Positions 23,320-32,690 of a stretch of DNA of 64,000 bases are shown piece after piece. The stretch is from contig NZ_CANKYS010000011.1 of assembly GCF_947488025.1 (NCBI RefSeq), positions 95,954-159,953 of the forward strand, written 5' to 3'. Below the pieces are notes generated by a model that worked only from the letters and a program-made list of their open reading frames with translations, did not search any database and was not told where the DNA came from. Made by a program: the position numbers and the translations under genes. Positions within the stretch are counted from its first letter, which is position 1. Every line of letters begins with the position of its first letter. The stretch is from an uncultured Nocardioides sp. Its GTDB lineage: Bacteria; Actinomycetota; Actinomycetes; Propionibacteriales; Nocardioidaceae.

Positions 23320-26079
23320 GTGGCTCTGAGCGGACCGGAAGGCCTTGGCCGGACCGACCTGCTGCGCGCCCTCGCCGACCGGATCGGCAGCGGCACCGGC
23401 GCCCTCGTGCTCGTGGAGGGCGAGCCCGGCGTCGGGAAGACCCGGCTGCTCACCGACCTGGGCCGGCGCGTGCCCGACGTCCGGCGCGTGCACGTGCCGA
23501 CCCGGAGGTACGACGTACGTCCCGCGGGCGGGCTCCTCGACGCGCTGGGGCTCGGCCTCCCGGCCCCCGACCCCGGCCGACGCTCGCCCCTGGAGACGCC
23601 GGCGGCTCCGCACTCTGGCGTGGTCGACCTCGTCCGCTCCGCGGTCCGGTCGGCCGCGGAGGGCGGGACGACCGTGGTGATGGTCGACGACCTGCACTGG
23701 TCCGACGCCGACACCCTGGGTGCGATGGGCGCCCTCATCGACCTGACCGACACGCTTCCCCTCTCGCTCCTGCTGGCCCGCCGCCCCGCGCCACGATCAC
23801 CGGCCCTCGACGCGCTCGTCGAGCGCTGCCGGGAGGCCGACGCCGACGTGGTGCGCCTCGAGGGCCTGCCCGAGCCCGACGTCGTCGAGCTCGCCGGGCG
23901 GTTGGTGGGTGGCCGGCCGGGCCCGCGCCTGCGACAGCGGCTGGTCGCGGCCGGCGGCAATCCGTTCCTGGTCGAGCAGCTCGTCGCCCAGGCACACCGG
24001 ACCGGCCTGCTCCACGACCTGTCGGACGGGTCGATCGAGCTGAGCACGCCCGAGGCGCTGCCGGACGGCTCGGCCGTGCTGCGCCGGATGGTCGACCTGG
24101 AGGAGCGACCCGCGCTGGTGCTGCGCGCCCTGGCGCTCCTCGACGGGCGCGCGTCGTACGCCGAGCTGGCGGCGGCGACCGGGCGCGACGTGCTCGACCT
24201 GGTCGGGGCCGTCCAGCGGTGCCGGGAGGCCGGGGTGGTGGTCGAGGACGGCGAGGGGCTCAGGATCAGCCACGAGCTCGTCCGTGAGGCCGTCGAGGCC
24301 GACCTGCCGGCCGGCTCCGTGCCCGAGCTCAGGCGGCAGGTCGGTCACCGCCTCCTCGACGCAGGCGCGGCGCCGGACCGGGTGGCGGCGCAGTTCCTGC
24401 GATCGGGACAGGGCATCGACCACGAGGCCGCCGCGGTGCTCACGTCCGTGGCCGGGTCGATGGTCGAGCGGGCGCCGGCGACCGCCGTCGACCTGTTCGA
24501 GCGGGCGATCGCCCTGGCGGGCCACGTCGGGCCGGAGGCGACGGCCGCTCAGGTGGGGCTCGTCGACGCACTCTTCTGGTCCGGCCGCGCGACCAGTGCC
24601 CTCGCCCTCGCCGACCGGCTCCGCGGTGCCGCCCGCCCGGCCAGCCGGCTGGCAGCCGAGGAGACCGGGATCCGCTGCCTGACGATCCTCGGGCGGCCGG
24701 CCGAGGCACTGGACCGGGCACGCGCCATGCCCCGGGAGCCCGACAGCCTCGCGTGGACGGAGGCGCTCACCGCGGCGATGGCCATGTTCGCCCTCGAGCT
24801 CGCCGAGGCCGAGACGTGCGCCACGGCGGCGCTCGCCGCCTGCGAGGCGCACCCGGACCGCTTCGCGGAGGTGCTCGCGTGGAGCGTGCGGGCCTGGGTC
24901 CTGAACCTCGGCGGCTACCACGCCGACGCCGTCGAGCCCGCCGCCACCGCCGTACGCCTGGCCGACGAGAGCGCCCACGGCGCCGGTCACCGGATGGCGC
25001 CGAGGCTGTTCCACGGGCTCGCGCTGGAGAGCGCCGGCGACTCGACGGCCGCGGCCGAGACGCTGCGGCAGGGCCTGCTGATCGCCGACGACCTCGGCGC
25101 CAGGTGGGCGGTGCCGTTCTACCGGTACGCCGTCGCGCTCGGGCACTGGAACGCCGGACGGTGGTCGGCGGCGGAGCGCGAGTGCCACGAGGGCCTGCGG
25201 ATCGCGGCCGAGGAGGGCATCGCGCTGGCCGCGCCGTGGGCCCACGCGGTGCTGGCCGGTGTCGCGGTCCACGCCGGGGCACTGGACCGGGCGGCGGCGC
25301 ACCTGGACGAGGGCGACCGGGCCATCGCGGCCGGTGGGGTCCAGGTGGGGCTCGACTGGCTCGCCTGGATCCGCGCGCTGCACCTCGAGGCGCTCGGGCA
25401 GCCCGGGACGGCGTACGCCCTCCTGGTCCAGGCGTGGGGCCTCGCCGAGGCCGTCCACGCCAACGCCGCCCTCACGCTGTTCGGCCCCGACCTGGTGCGG
25501 ATGAGCGTGCTGGCCGGGGAGCTGGGCACCGCGCGGGACGTGGTGGCTGCGATGGCGGCGGGGTCGCGTGCCGGGCGGGCCAACGTCGACGCCCACGTGG
25601 ACCGCTGCCGCGGCCTGGTGGAGGGTGACCTGTCGCTGGTCGCACGGGCGAGGGCGGTCCACGCCGCGGGAGGCCGGCCGGTCGAGGTCCGGCTCGACGA
25701 CGAGGCCGCGGTCCTCCTGCTGCTCCGCGCCGGCGCCCCCGAGGCCGGCGCGCGGCTGCGGGCCGTCGTCGCGGACTGCGCGGACGTCGGGATGGTGCGC
25801 GTCGCCGACCGTCTCGAGCTCGCCGCCCGTGCAGCCGCATCGGCGACCCCTGTCGAGGAGGGGCCCCGGGACGGGTGGGCGGCGCTGACGCCGACCGAGC
25901 TGCGGGTGGTCGCGCTCGTGGCGTCGGGCCGGACCAACGCCGAGGTCGCCGCCGCGCTCAGGGCCTCGGTCCGCACCGTGGAGTCGCACCTCTACCGGAC
26001 CTACGCCAAGCTCGGCGTCAAGAACCGCACCGAGCTCGCCCTCGCCCACAACCAGCGTTCACCGGGCGAGGGAGGCTAG
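23320..26079 (+). CDS. Large ATP-binding LuxR family regulator (LAL/MalT type)
   Basis: A 919-residue regulator. An N-terminal STAND-type ATPase has Walker A GEPGVGKT (34-41) and Walker B VVMVDDLHW (119-127). A long helical, TPR-like region spans about 380-800, and a LuxR-type HTH fills about 855-910 (LTPTELRVVALVASGRTNAEVA, then VRTVESHLYRTYAKLGV). The start at GTG 23320 is chosen because GGGAG precedes it and the open frame upstream runs into the tRNA terminator. It overlaps the convergent monooxygenase by 21 bp. The effector and targets are not visible; the opposed flavoprotein is a candidate. Confidence 0.88.
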   Translation: MALSGPEGLGRTDLLRALADRIGSGTGALVLVEGEPGVGKTRLLTDLGRRVPDVRRVHVPTRRYDVRPAGGLLDALGLGLPAPDPGRRSPLETPAAPHSGVVDLVRSAVRSAAEGGTTVVMVDDLHWSDADTLGAMGALIDLTDTLPLSLLLARRPAPRSPALDALVERCREADADVVRLEGLPEPDVVELAGRLVGGRPGPRLRQRLVAAGGNPFLVEQLVAQAHRTGLLHDLSDGSIELSTPEALPDGSAVLRRMVDLEERPALVLRALALLDGRASYAELAAATGRDVLDLVGAVQRCREAGVVVEDGEGLRISHELVREAVEADLPAGSVPELRRQVGHRLLDAGAAPDRVAAQFLRSGQGIDHEAAAVLTSVAGSMVERAPATAVDLFERAIALAGHVGPEATAAQVGLVDALFWSGRATSALALADRLRGAARPASRLAAEETGIRCLTILGRPAEALDRARAMPREPDSLAWTEALTAAMAMFALELAEAETCATAALAACEAHPDRFAEVLAWSVRAWVLNLGGYHADAVEPAATAVRLADESAHGAGHRMAPRLFHGLALESAGDSTAAAETLRQGLLIADDLGARWAVPFYRYAVALGHWNAGRWSAAERECHEGLRIAAEEGIALAAPWAHAVLAGVAVHAGALDRAAAHLDEGDRAIAAGGVQVGLDWLAWIRALHLEALGQPGTAYALLVQAWGLAEAVHANAALTLFGPDLVRMSVLAGELGTARDVVAAMAAGSRAGRANVDAHVDRCRGLVEGDLSLVARARAVHAAGGRPVEVRLDDEAAVLLLLRAGAPEAGARLRAVVADCADVGMVRVADRLELAARAAASATPVEEGPRDGWAALTPTELRVVALVASGRTNAEVAAALRASVRTVESHLYRTYAKLGVKNRTELALAHNQRSPGEGG

Positions 26080-27441
26080 CCGGCCGCGACGCGTCGGGTC
26101 GTGCTGATCCGCTCCGGCCCGTCGGGCGCCCCGACGCAGCTCGACCCGGCACTCGTGCTGGTAGACCGCGCCGTTCATCTGGTAGCGGTTGCGCGAGGAG
26201 TCCACGAAGTTCCGGCGGACCCGGTCGAGGTCGGCCCCGATCGCGCTGCGCATCCGGGCGGGGTCCGGGAGCACGTAGTCGCCGCTCAGGTGCGCGGCGA
26301 CCAGGCGCGCCTGCGACTCGAAGAGCGGCAGGAACCCCCAGCCGACGGCCTGCAGGAAGCCGACGAAGTGCAGCGACGGGTGTTCGGGGTGGAAGACCCG
26401 GAGGTAGAGAGGGACACGGTTGTCGTCGGAGTCGAAGACGGCCGCGTCGAGGAACGGCGTGGTGGTGCGGTAGCCGGTGCAGTAGATGATCTCGTCGACC
26501 TCCTCCCGGCTGCCGTCCGTGAACTCCACGCTGCTGCCGGCGAGCCGGGCGACCTGCGGCCGCAGCCGGACCAGCCCGGCATCGATCCGGGCCGGCAGGT
26601 CCGCGGTGACCGTCGGCAGCGCGGAGCCGAAGTGGTGGTCGGGGCGCGGGAGGCCCGCGCGGGTCGGCGACCCGACGACGAGCCGGCAGTACGCCGTCAG
26701 CAGCGGCCCCGCGATCGGGCGCGGGAGGTAGGCGTTGACCAGGAACCCCAGCCAGGACGGCATCGCCCGGTCGATGCGCAGCCCGCGCGCGTAGTGGGGC
26801 AGCACGTAGCCGCCCCTGCGGATCGCGAGCACCGTGGTGTCGGCGACGGCGCTGACGTCGGCGGCGATCTGGCTGCCGCTGTTCCCGAAGCCGACCACGA
26901 GCACCCGCTTGCCGGCGTACTCGTCGCGGCTGCGGTAGGTCTGGGAGTGCCGGGTCCCGCCGGAGAACTCGCCCGGGAAGTCGGGCAGCAACGGCTCGTT
27001 GTGGTGGCCGTTGGCGACGACGACCGCCGTGAAGAGCCTGGTCTCGCCGCTGGTGAGGGTGACGCGCCAGCGGTCGTCGGGCCCGGGCTCCACCCGGACG
27101 ACCCCCGTGCCCCACTCGAAGCGGTCGCGGATGCCGTAGCGGTCGAGGCACCCCTCGAGGTAGGCCGACACCTGGTCGGCCCGGGGGAAGTCCGGGTAGC
27201 TGCGCGGCATCGGGTGGTCGCTGAGCTCGAACCAGCCCCGCGGGCTGTTGAGGGTCAGCGTCGGCCAGGCGTGGGTCATGCCGGTGGTGACCTGTGGGCA
27301 CCAGACTCCCCCGGGCCCGGGACGCTGGTCGAAGCAGACGAAGTCCACGCCGGACCGCGACAGCTCGACCGCCGTCGCCAGGCCGGCGGGGCCGGCGCCG
27401 ATCACGCAGACGACGTCCCGGCCGGTGGCGCGGATCTCCAT
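26059..27441 (-). CDS. Flavin-containing monooxygenase
   Basis: A 460-residue FAD- and NADPH-dependent class B monooxygenase. The FAD Rossmann motif GAGPAG is at 15-20, followed by the FMO fingerprint FSGGTRHSQTY (F-x-G-x3-H-x3-Y), then the NADPH motif VGFGNSG and a late YCTGYR signature. Reactions may be N- or S-oxidation or Baeyer-Villiger type. The ATG at 27441 is preferred, with GGAGGGGG five bases upstream; a further upstream start adds residues without family similarity. The 3' end overlaps the LuxR gene by 21 bp. Confidence 0.9.
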   Translation of the reverse strand: MEIRATGRDVVCVIGAGPAGLATAVELSRSGVDFVCFDQRPGPGGVWCPQVTTGMTHAWPTLTLNSPRGWFELSDHPMPRSYPDFPRADQVSAYLEGCLDRYGIRDRFEWGTGVVRVEPGPDDRWRVTLTSGETRLFTAVVVANGHHNEPLLPDFPGEFSGGTRHSQTYRSRDEYAGKRVLVVGFGNSGSQIAADVSAVADTTVLAIRRGGYVLPHYARGLRIDRAMPSWLGFLVNAYLPRPIAGPLLTAYCRLVVGSPTRAGLPRPDHHFGSALPTVTADLPARIDAGLVRLRPQVARLAGSSVEFTDGSREEVDEIIYCTGYRTTTPFLDAAVFDSDDNRVPLYLRVFHPEHPSLHFVGFLQAVGWGFLPLFESQARLVAAHLSGDYVLPDPARMRSAIGADLDRVRRNFVDSSRNRYQMNGAVYQHECRVELRRGARRAGADQHDPTRRGRLASLAR

Positions 27442-27532
27442 GTCCCCCTCCATCCCTCCCACGACAGGATGGAGCGCCACGCGCCGCGTGGTCATCAGTA
27501 GAAACACGCAAGGCCCGCGATCGGGCAGGGGT

Positions 27533-28834
27533 TCAGCGCAGCTGGGCCTTGAGGCCGTAGCGCCACTCCTCGGAGATCAGCAGGCTGCCTTCGTCGAGGC
27601 GTCGCTCGACGGCGTCGACGAGCATCGCCGAGGCCCGCTCGGGGTAGACGCGGTCCCACGACAGCTCCGCGCGGTGCTCGAAGACGTTGTGGATGACGCT
27701 GGTCATCAGGTCCTTGTCGACGGGCGGGGCGAGGAAGTTGCTGCCGGCGAGGAACGTCTCGGAGCGGTCGGACCCGAAGCGCAGGGTCACGCACGGCACC
27801 TCGAGGACGTTGGCCTCCTCGACGATGCTGCCGGAGTCGGTGACGATGACCGCGCACATCGACATCGCGGCGACGACGTCGAGGTAGCTGTCCCACACGG
27901 GCGTCGAGATGAGCGCGTCGCCGTACCTGGCCTCGAGGTCCTCGAGCCACTGGCGGCGCCCGAAGTTGTCGATCGCGGCCTCGGTGCCGAGGAGGCGGAT
28001 GAAGAGGACGTGGTGCCCCTGCTCGAGCAGCGCCTCCATCGCGTCCATGAGGAGGTTGAAGCGCTCGCGGTTGGTGGTGTTCTCGCGGCGGTGCACGCAG
28101 AACCGCAGGAACGAGCCGTCGCCCATCTGCGGGAACTTCTGGAGCACCTGGTTCTTGTCGCTGCCGGCGACCGCCTGCGCGAGGGCGTCGACGACGGAGT
28201 TGCCGACGACGTCGATGGCGGCGGGCGCGAAGCCCTCCTCGACGAGGAACTCGCGGTTGAGCTCGACGGGGGCGGCGTGCAGGTCGGAGCCGGCGTCGGC
28301 GACCCGGGTGTTGAACTGCTCGGGCGAGGGCTCGCGGCTCCCCTTGGCCCAGCTGGTGCGGTCGATCGACTGCTCACGGAACGACGCCCAGTCGAGGTCG
28401 GCGCCCTGCTCGATCCAGCCCTTCAGCACCTCGGGCCTGGGCGAGAGGGTGCGCAGCCCGGCCTCGACGTGGACCAGCGCCTGGCGCTCGCCGAAGGTGG
28501 CGAGCGCGCCGGCCATCGCGGTGGTCGTGTCGCCGTGGACGTAGGTGATGGGGAAGCCGCCGCGCTCGGAGAAGCCGCGCAGGTACTGGGCCAGCTTGGC
28601 CGTGATGCCGGAGACGAGGTCGTTGACGCCGCCGCGCACCTCGAGGTTGATGTCCTCGCGGACGCCGAACTCGTCGAGCATCGACTGCGAGAGGTTGTGG
28701 TCGTAGTGCTGACCGGTGTGGCACAGCACGACGTCGTGGCCGCGGTCGCGCAGCTCGTGGTAGATCGGCGCCTGCTTGATGATGTCGGGCTTGGTGCCGA
28801 CGACGACGATGTGCTGGCTGTTCTCGTGGGACAT
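27533..28834 (-). CDS. UDP-N-acetylglucosamine 2-epimerase family protein
   Basis: A 433-residue GT-B-fold protein of the non-hydrolysing UDP-GlcNAc 2-epimerase family (WecB/MnaA), which makes UDP-ManNAc for surface polymers. It begins with VVVGTKPDIIKQAPI, has CHTGQHYDHNLSQSM, the VHGDTTTAMAGAL block, VHVEAGLRT, the HRREN motif (family catalytic His/Arg/Glu) and the C-terminal TDSGSIVEEANVL with the LRFGSDRSET region. It is slightly longer than usual because of an insert near residues 140-185. AAGGAA precedes the ATG. It lies 47 bp downstream of the guanylyltransferase. Confidence 0.85.
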   Translation of the reverse strand: MSHENSQHIVVVGTKPDIIKQAPIYHELRDRGHDVVLCHTGQHYDHNLSQSMLDEFGVREDINLEVRGGVNDLVSGITAKLAQYLRGFSERGGFPITYVHGDTTTAMAGALATFGERQALVHVEAGLRTLSPRPEVLKGWIEQGADLDWASFREQSIDRTSWAKGSREPSPEQFNTRVADAGSDLHAAPVELNREFLVEEGFAPAAIDVVGNSVVDALAQAVAGSDKNQVLQKFPQMGDGSFLRFCVHRRENTTNRERFNLLMDAMEALLEQGHHVLFIRLLGTEAAIDNFGRRQWLEDLEARYGDALISTPVWDSYLDVVAAMSMCAVIVTDSGSIVEEANVLEVPCVTLRFGSDRSETFLAGSNFLAPPVDKDLMTSVIHNVFEHRAELSWDRVYPERASAMLVDAVERRLDEGSLLISEEWRYGLKAQLR

Positions 28835-28881
28835 GGGTTCCTTCAGGTGGGGCGGTCGTTCGGCAGGTCCGGAGGGACCGG

Positions 28882-29949
28882 TCAGAGGAGGTCCTCGCGG
28901 CTGCTGGCCGCGAGGAGCGAGCGGAGCCGCTCGAGGATGCCGGTGTCGAGCGCCTTCTGGCGGTCGAGCACGTAGACGGCGTCCTCGTGGGTCACGACGA
29001 TCAGGCCGCGCGCGCCGAGCGTGACGACCGGGCGGCCGTCCATGCTGGCGACCAGGGTGTCCTCGGCGTCGAGCTGGAGCGCGGGACCGATCGAGGTGAC
29101 CCGCTGGTCGTGGAGGACCCGCTCCAGGCGGGGCCAGGTGCCGACGTCGGTCCACCCCAGCTGCCGCGGGACGACCAGGCACTCCATCCCGGCCCACATC
29201 AGGGGGTAGATCTCGTGGCCGCCGATCGCGGCGCCGCGATAGGCCTTCTCGGACGTCGCACCGCGGGCGAACCGCTCGATCGACTCGAAGATGAGGGGCA
29301 GCGCCGTGCGGTAGGCCTCGCACGCCCGCCCCACCCGTACGCCGTAGCAGGCGGTGTTCCAGAACAGGTTGCCCGTCTCGCCGAGCTCGCCGACGAGGTC
29401 CTCGTCGGGCTTCTCGTGGAAGGAGTCGATCACCTGGACGGCCTCGTCGCCGCCCTTCGTGTGGATGTAGCCCAGGCTCGGGTCGAAGCGGGTGGGCTCG
29501 GCGCCGAGCACCACCATCGACTCGGGCGTCCGGTCGAGCTGCTCGAGCATGTCGCGCGACGCCTCGTTGAAGGCGTCCTCCTCGGTGATGAGGTGGTCCG
29601 AGGGTGCGATCAGCGCCGGCGCGTTGCCGTACTTGTGCGTCAGGGTCGCGATGCTCAGGGCGAACGCCGTCGCCGGTCCAGCCGGGTCCTCCTCGAGGAT
29701 CAGGTTCTCCGGCGGCACCGGGCCGAGGGTGGCCAGGGCGGCGTCGGCGAAGCGCGCGCGCGTCGAGACGTGGATGCGGCTCGGGTCGACGATCTCGCTG
29801 AGCCGCTCGATGGTGCCGGTGAGCAGCGGGCGGTCGCGCACGACCGGCTGGAACTGCTTGGGGGCGCGGTCCCGGCTGATCGGCCACAGGCGGGAGCCCT
29901 GGCCGCCGGCGAGGATGACGGCGACGGGCGCGTCCGAGGTGTCAGGCAT
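28882..29949 (-). CDS. manC: Mannose-1-phosphate guanylyltransferase
   Basis: Forms GDP-mannose from mannose-1-phosphate and GTP, feeding mannosylated glycans and lipids (355 aa). Nucleotidyltransferase motif AGGQGSRLWPISRDRAPKQF is at 14-33, followed by APSDHLI (metal-binding Asp), GYIHTK and FHEKPD, all typical of ManC. The C-terminal isomerase domain of bifunctional enzymes is absent. It follows mycP by 34 bp in the same direction, so the nucleotide-sugar genes may sit at the end of the secretion operon. Confidence 0.92.
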   Translation of the reverse strand: MPDTSDAPVAVILAGGQGSRLWPISRDRAPKQFQPVVRDRPLLTGTIERLSEIVDPSRIHVSTRARFADAALATLGPVPPENLILEEDPAGPATAFALSIATLTHKYGNAPALIAPSDHLITEEDAFNEASRDMLEQLDRTPESMVVLGAEPTRFDPSLGYIHTKGGDEAVQVIDSFHEKPDEDLVGELGETGNLFWNTACYGVRVGRACEAYRTALPLIFESIERFARGATSEKAYRGAAIGGHEIYPLMWAGMECLVVPRQLGWTDVGTWPRLERVLHDQRVTSIGPALQLDAEDTLVASMDGRPVVTLGARGLIVVTHEDAVYVLDRQKALDTGILERLRSLLAASSREDLL

Positions 29950-29983
29950 GGCTTGATTCCATCATGGGACCGGCGGTCCCGGG

Positions 29984-31255
29984 TCAACGTCGCAGCAACG
30001 GGCGCAGCATGAAGGCCAGCGCCAGCAGCGACCCGGCCACCAGCCCCGACCACAGCAGGATCGCGCGGGGGGTGCCGAAGAGGTCGATGCGCTCGAGCGC
30101 GGGCGGCGCCTGGGCGTCGGCACGGACCTCCCGGACGGTGGTCTCGACCTTGCCCTGGCGGCCGGGCTTGATCTCTCGGGTCAGCGCGTCGTGCGCCTGG
30201 ACGACGCCTGCTCCGGTCCACGGGTTGGCGGCCGTGCCGTCGGGACCGTCGAGGGCACCTGCGCCCTCGGTCGTCGCCTGCAGCCGGGCGACCAGCTGGG
30301 GCGCGGTCTCGCGCGGGAAGCGCTGCTTGAGCAGGGCCATCACCCCGCTGACCTCGGCGCTCGCCCACGACGTCGCGACCTGGTCCAGGACGCAGACCTG
30401 GCCGGTGGCGTTGGCCGAGATCGCCCCCAGGGTCGGGGCGGCGACGTCGGTGTCGAGGTTGGGCAGGACGTAGGTGCTGGGGTTCTCGTCGAAGGGCGGG
30501 GTCGCGCTGACCGCGAGCACGCCCGGGTAGTCGGCCGGGAAGACGTCGGCGTCGTTGTCGGGCGTGCCCTCGAAACCGGGGTCGGGGGTCTCGGCCGGGG
30601 CGTTTCCGGCTGCGGCGACCACGACGACGCCCAGGTCGACGAGGCGCGCGACGGCCGCCTCGAGCTCGGGGTCGGGCTCGCGGACGGCGAGGGAGATGTT
30701 GACGATGTCGAACTGCTGCTGGGGTTGCGCCCGGACGACGGCGTCGATGCCCGCGGCGATGCCGGCCGACGACAGCTCCCGCTCGCCCTGGGTGGAGTCG
30801 GCGTCGTCGGTGTCGTAGACCTTGACGTCGAAGACCTGGGCATCGGGCGCCACTCCCCTGGGGCCCGCGATGAGGCCGGCGACGATCGTGCCGTGGCCGG
30901 AGAGGCGGGTGGCGGGGTCGACGCCCGCGATGGCCACGCCGCCGGCGATGTCGAGCCCCTCGGTGCCCACCATCCCGCTGTCGATCACGGCGACCTTCAC
31001 GCCCCGTCCGGTCGCGAGCTCCTGTGCCTCCTCGACGTGCATCCGCTCGAGGGCGGGGTTGTCCTTGGCGTGGGTGTCGGCCAGACGCTCGGAGCCCGGC
31101 ACCTCGCTCTCCAGGCAGGGGGCGTCGTGGTCGGCCGCGGCCGGGGGCGCACCCAGCGGCACGACCGACGCCGCGAGCAGGCCCGCGGCGAGCGCCGTAC
31201 GCACGGGTGAGCGGCGCACCGGGGACAGCCGGCGACCCGTCGACGGTGCTGTCAT
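29984..31255 (-). CDS. mycP: Type VII secretion mycosin (subtilisin-like serine protease)
   Basis: A membrane-anchored S8 protease (423 aa) needed by ESX systems. It has a signal peptide (about 1-41, ending AAAADHD), and the triad D92 (VIDSG), H121 (SGHGT) and S296 (ATSWAS). The oxyanion Asn is in AAAGN (218). A C-terminal membrane helix follows (about 400-418) with a short basic end. Catalytic GTS is read here as ATS. It overlaps the eccB stop (TGATG), so translation is coupled. Mycosins sit outside the membrane and stabilise the secretion complex. Confidence 0.93.
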   Translation of the reverse strand: MTAPSTGRRLSPVRRSPVRTALAAGLLAASVVPLGAPPAAADHDAPCLESEVPGSERLADTHAKDNPALERMHVEEAQELATGRGVKVAVIDSGMVGTEGLDIAGGVAIAGVDPATRLSGHGTIVAGLIAGPRGVAPDAQVFDVKVYDTDDADSTQGERELSSAGIAAGIDAVVRAQPQQQFDIVNISLAVREPDPELEAAVARLVDLGVVVVAAAGNAPAETPDPGFEGTPDNDADVFPADYPGVLAVSATPPFDENPSTYVLPNLDTDVAAPTLGAISANATGQVCVLDQVATSWASAEVSGVMALLKQRFPRETAPQLVARLQATTEGAGALDGPDGTAANPWTGAGVVQAHDALTREIKPGRQGKVETTVREVRADAQAPPALERIDLFGTPRAILLWSGLVAGSLLALAFMLRPLLRR

Positions 31256-32673
31256 CAGCCGGCGTCCGCGGCGGCGTCGTCCGCCGGTGGGGCGTCCACG
31301 GAGACGCGACGTGCGCTGTTGGTCGACAGCTGGACGCCCGGCTCGAAGAACTCCAGCCACGCGCTCGGCACCAGCGGCGGCTCCACGTCGCCATAGCCGA
31401 GGAAGTCGGGCACCTCCGGCCCGACCAGCTCGTACTTCTCGCCCTTGGGGTCGATGACGTAGCGGGTGCCGGAATCGGCGGCCTCGCCCGAGCCGGAGAG
31501 GACGTAGGCGCCGGCGCTGGGCTCGACGTCGACCGCGTGCCGGCCGGGGCGTACGTCGGCTGGGTCCGCCGCGCCGGTCGGGTTCGTCGCGAGGCTGAAC
31601 GACGCGTCCGCTCCCGCTTCGGGGTGCAGCACCGCGCACAGCGCGCCGTTGGTGTTCGGTTGCGGCACGTCGTTGGGCCACTCCGCGGGCGACTTGGGGT
31701 CGCCGAAGGACGCGGACAGGTCCTCGGGCAGCTCCTGCGCCTCCGCGCCGACCGCGCTGTAGACCGTGGCGTCGAAGTCGCTGAGCCGCTCGGGCTTCTC
31801 GTCGCCGAGCAGGTAGTAGGCGCCGCTGCTCGAGCGCAGCAGGTCACCGATCCGGTAGCGCGAGAGGTCGGTGCCGGTGCTGCCGTAGGGCACCCGCTCG
31901 CCCTCCCGCGTCACGCCGAAGGACGTCCGTTCGAGCGGGTCGCCCAGCCGGAACAGGTTGAGCCAGTCGGCATCGACCTCCGTGGCCGACGCACCGAAAC
32001 CGAGCCGGTCACCCAGCGTCGAGGACTGGGTCTCGTCCTCGGGCATGGGGAAGCGGTAGGCGCTGCCCTGCTTGCTCCCGACCGGCGGTGCGCTGGCGAT
32101 CAGCCAGGTCGTGCCCTCGCTGCGCACGAGGAACGCCGAGCCGGCCAGGTCCTCGACGGTCGGCGTGCGCTGCACCGCGAGCTTGATGCCGACCCCCGCG
32201 CCGGTGCAGGCGGTCCAGCCGTCATCGACCAGCTCACCCGCCGCAGGGAGGCTGGCCGGAGCAGCGTCGATGCCGAGGTCCTCGCCGAGCTGGACGGTGC
32301 GGATGTACTTGTCGCGCACGGTGAACGGCGTGAGCTCGGCGTCACCGATCAGGAGCTGCGCCGACACGTAGTTGGGCACCCGCTGGAGCATCGGCTCGTC
32401 GCCACCGCGGAGGACGACGTACTGCTCGCCGGTGTCCTTGGAGATCACGAAGCTGGGCGCGTCGAGCCACTGTGCGGGCGGGCGTCCGAGCAGGAAGCCG
32501 GCGATCGCCGCGCCCGCCAGGAGCAGCACCGACAGGGCGACGCCGCCGATGAGCACGCGGCCGGGGCGTACGGGCTCGACCTCGCGGCCGCCCGGGGCGC
32601 CGGAGACGAAGGCGGTGACGAGCCGGCGACGACTGAAGGCGTGGGCCTCGACGAGGTCCTTCTTGGTGGCCAT
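31255..32673 (-). CDS. eccB: Type VII secretion protein EccB
   Basis: Membrane core component of the ESX machine (472 aa). It begins with the classical cytosolic amino end ATKKDLVEAHAFSRRRLVTAFVSGAPGG, then one helix (about 43-63), and a large extracytoplasmic domain with EccB repeats and paired cysteines (TACTGAG and ALCAVLHPEA). The C-terminal EFFEPGVQLSTNSARR is typical. The start is well set by that conserved amino end. It lies 17 bp downstream of the eccD gene and is coupled with mycP. Confidence 0.93.
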   Translation of the reverse strand: MATKKDLVEAHAFSRRRLVTAFVSGAPGGREVEPVRPGRVLIGGVALSVLLLAGAAIAGFLLGRPPAQWLDAPSFVISKDTGEQYVVLRGGDEPMLQRVPNYVSAQLLIGDAELTPFTVRDKYIRTVQLGEDLGIDAAPASLPAAGELVDDGWTACTGAGVGIKLAVQRTPTVEDLAGSAFLVRSEGTTWLIASAPPVGSKQGSAYRFPMPEDETQSSTLGDRLGFGASATEVDADWLNLFRLGDPLERTSFGVTREGERVPYGSTGTDLSRYRIGDLLRSSSGAYYLLGDEKPERLSDFDATVYSAVGAEAQELPEDLSASFGDPKSPAEWPNDVPQPNTNGALCAVLHPEAGADASFSLATNPTGAADPADVRPGRHAVDVEPSAGAYVLSGSGEAADSGTRYVIDPKGEKYELVGPEVPDFLGYGDVEPPLVPSAWLEFFEPGVQLSTNSARRVSVDAPPADDAAADAG

Positions 32674-32690
32674 CTGGTTTCCCGCCCGCC

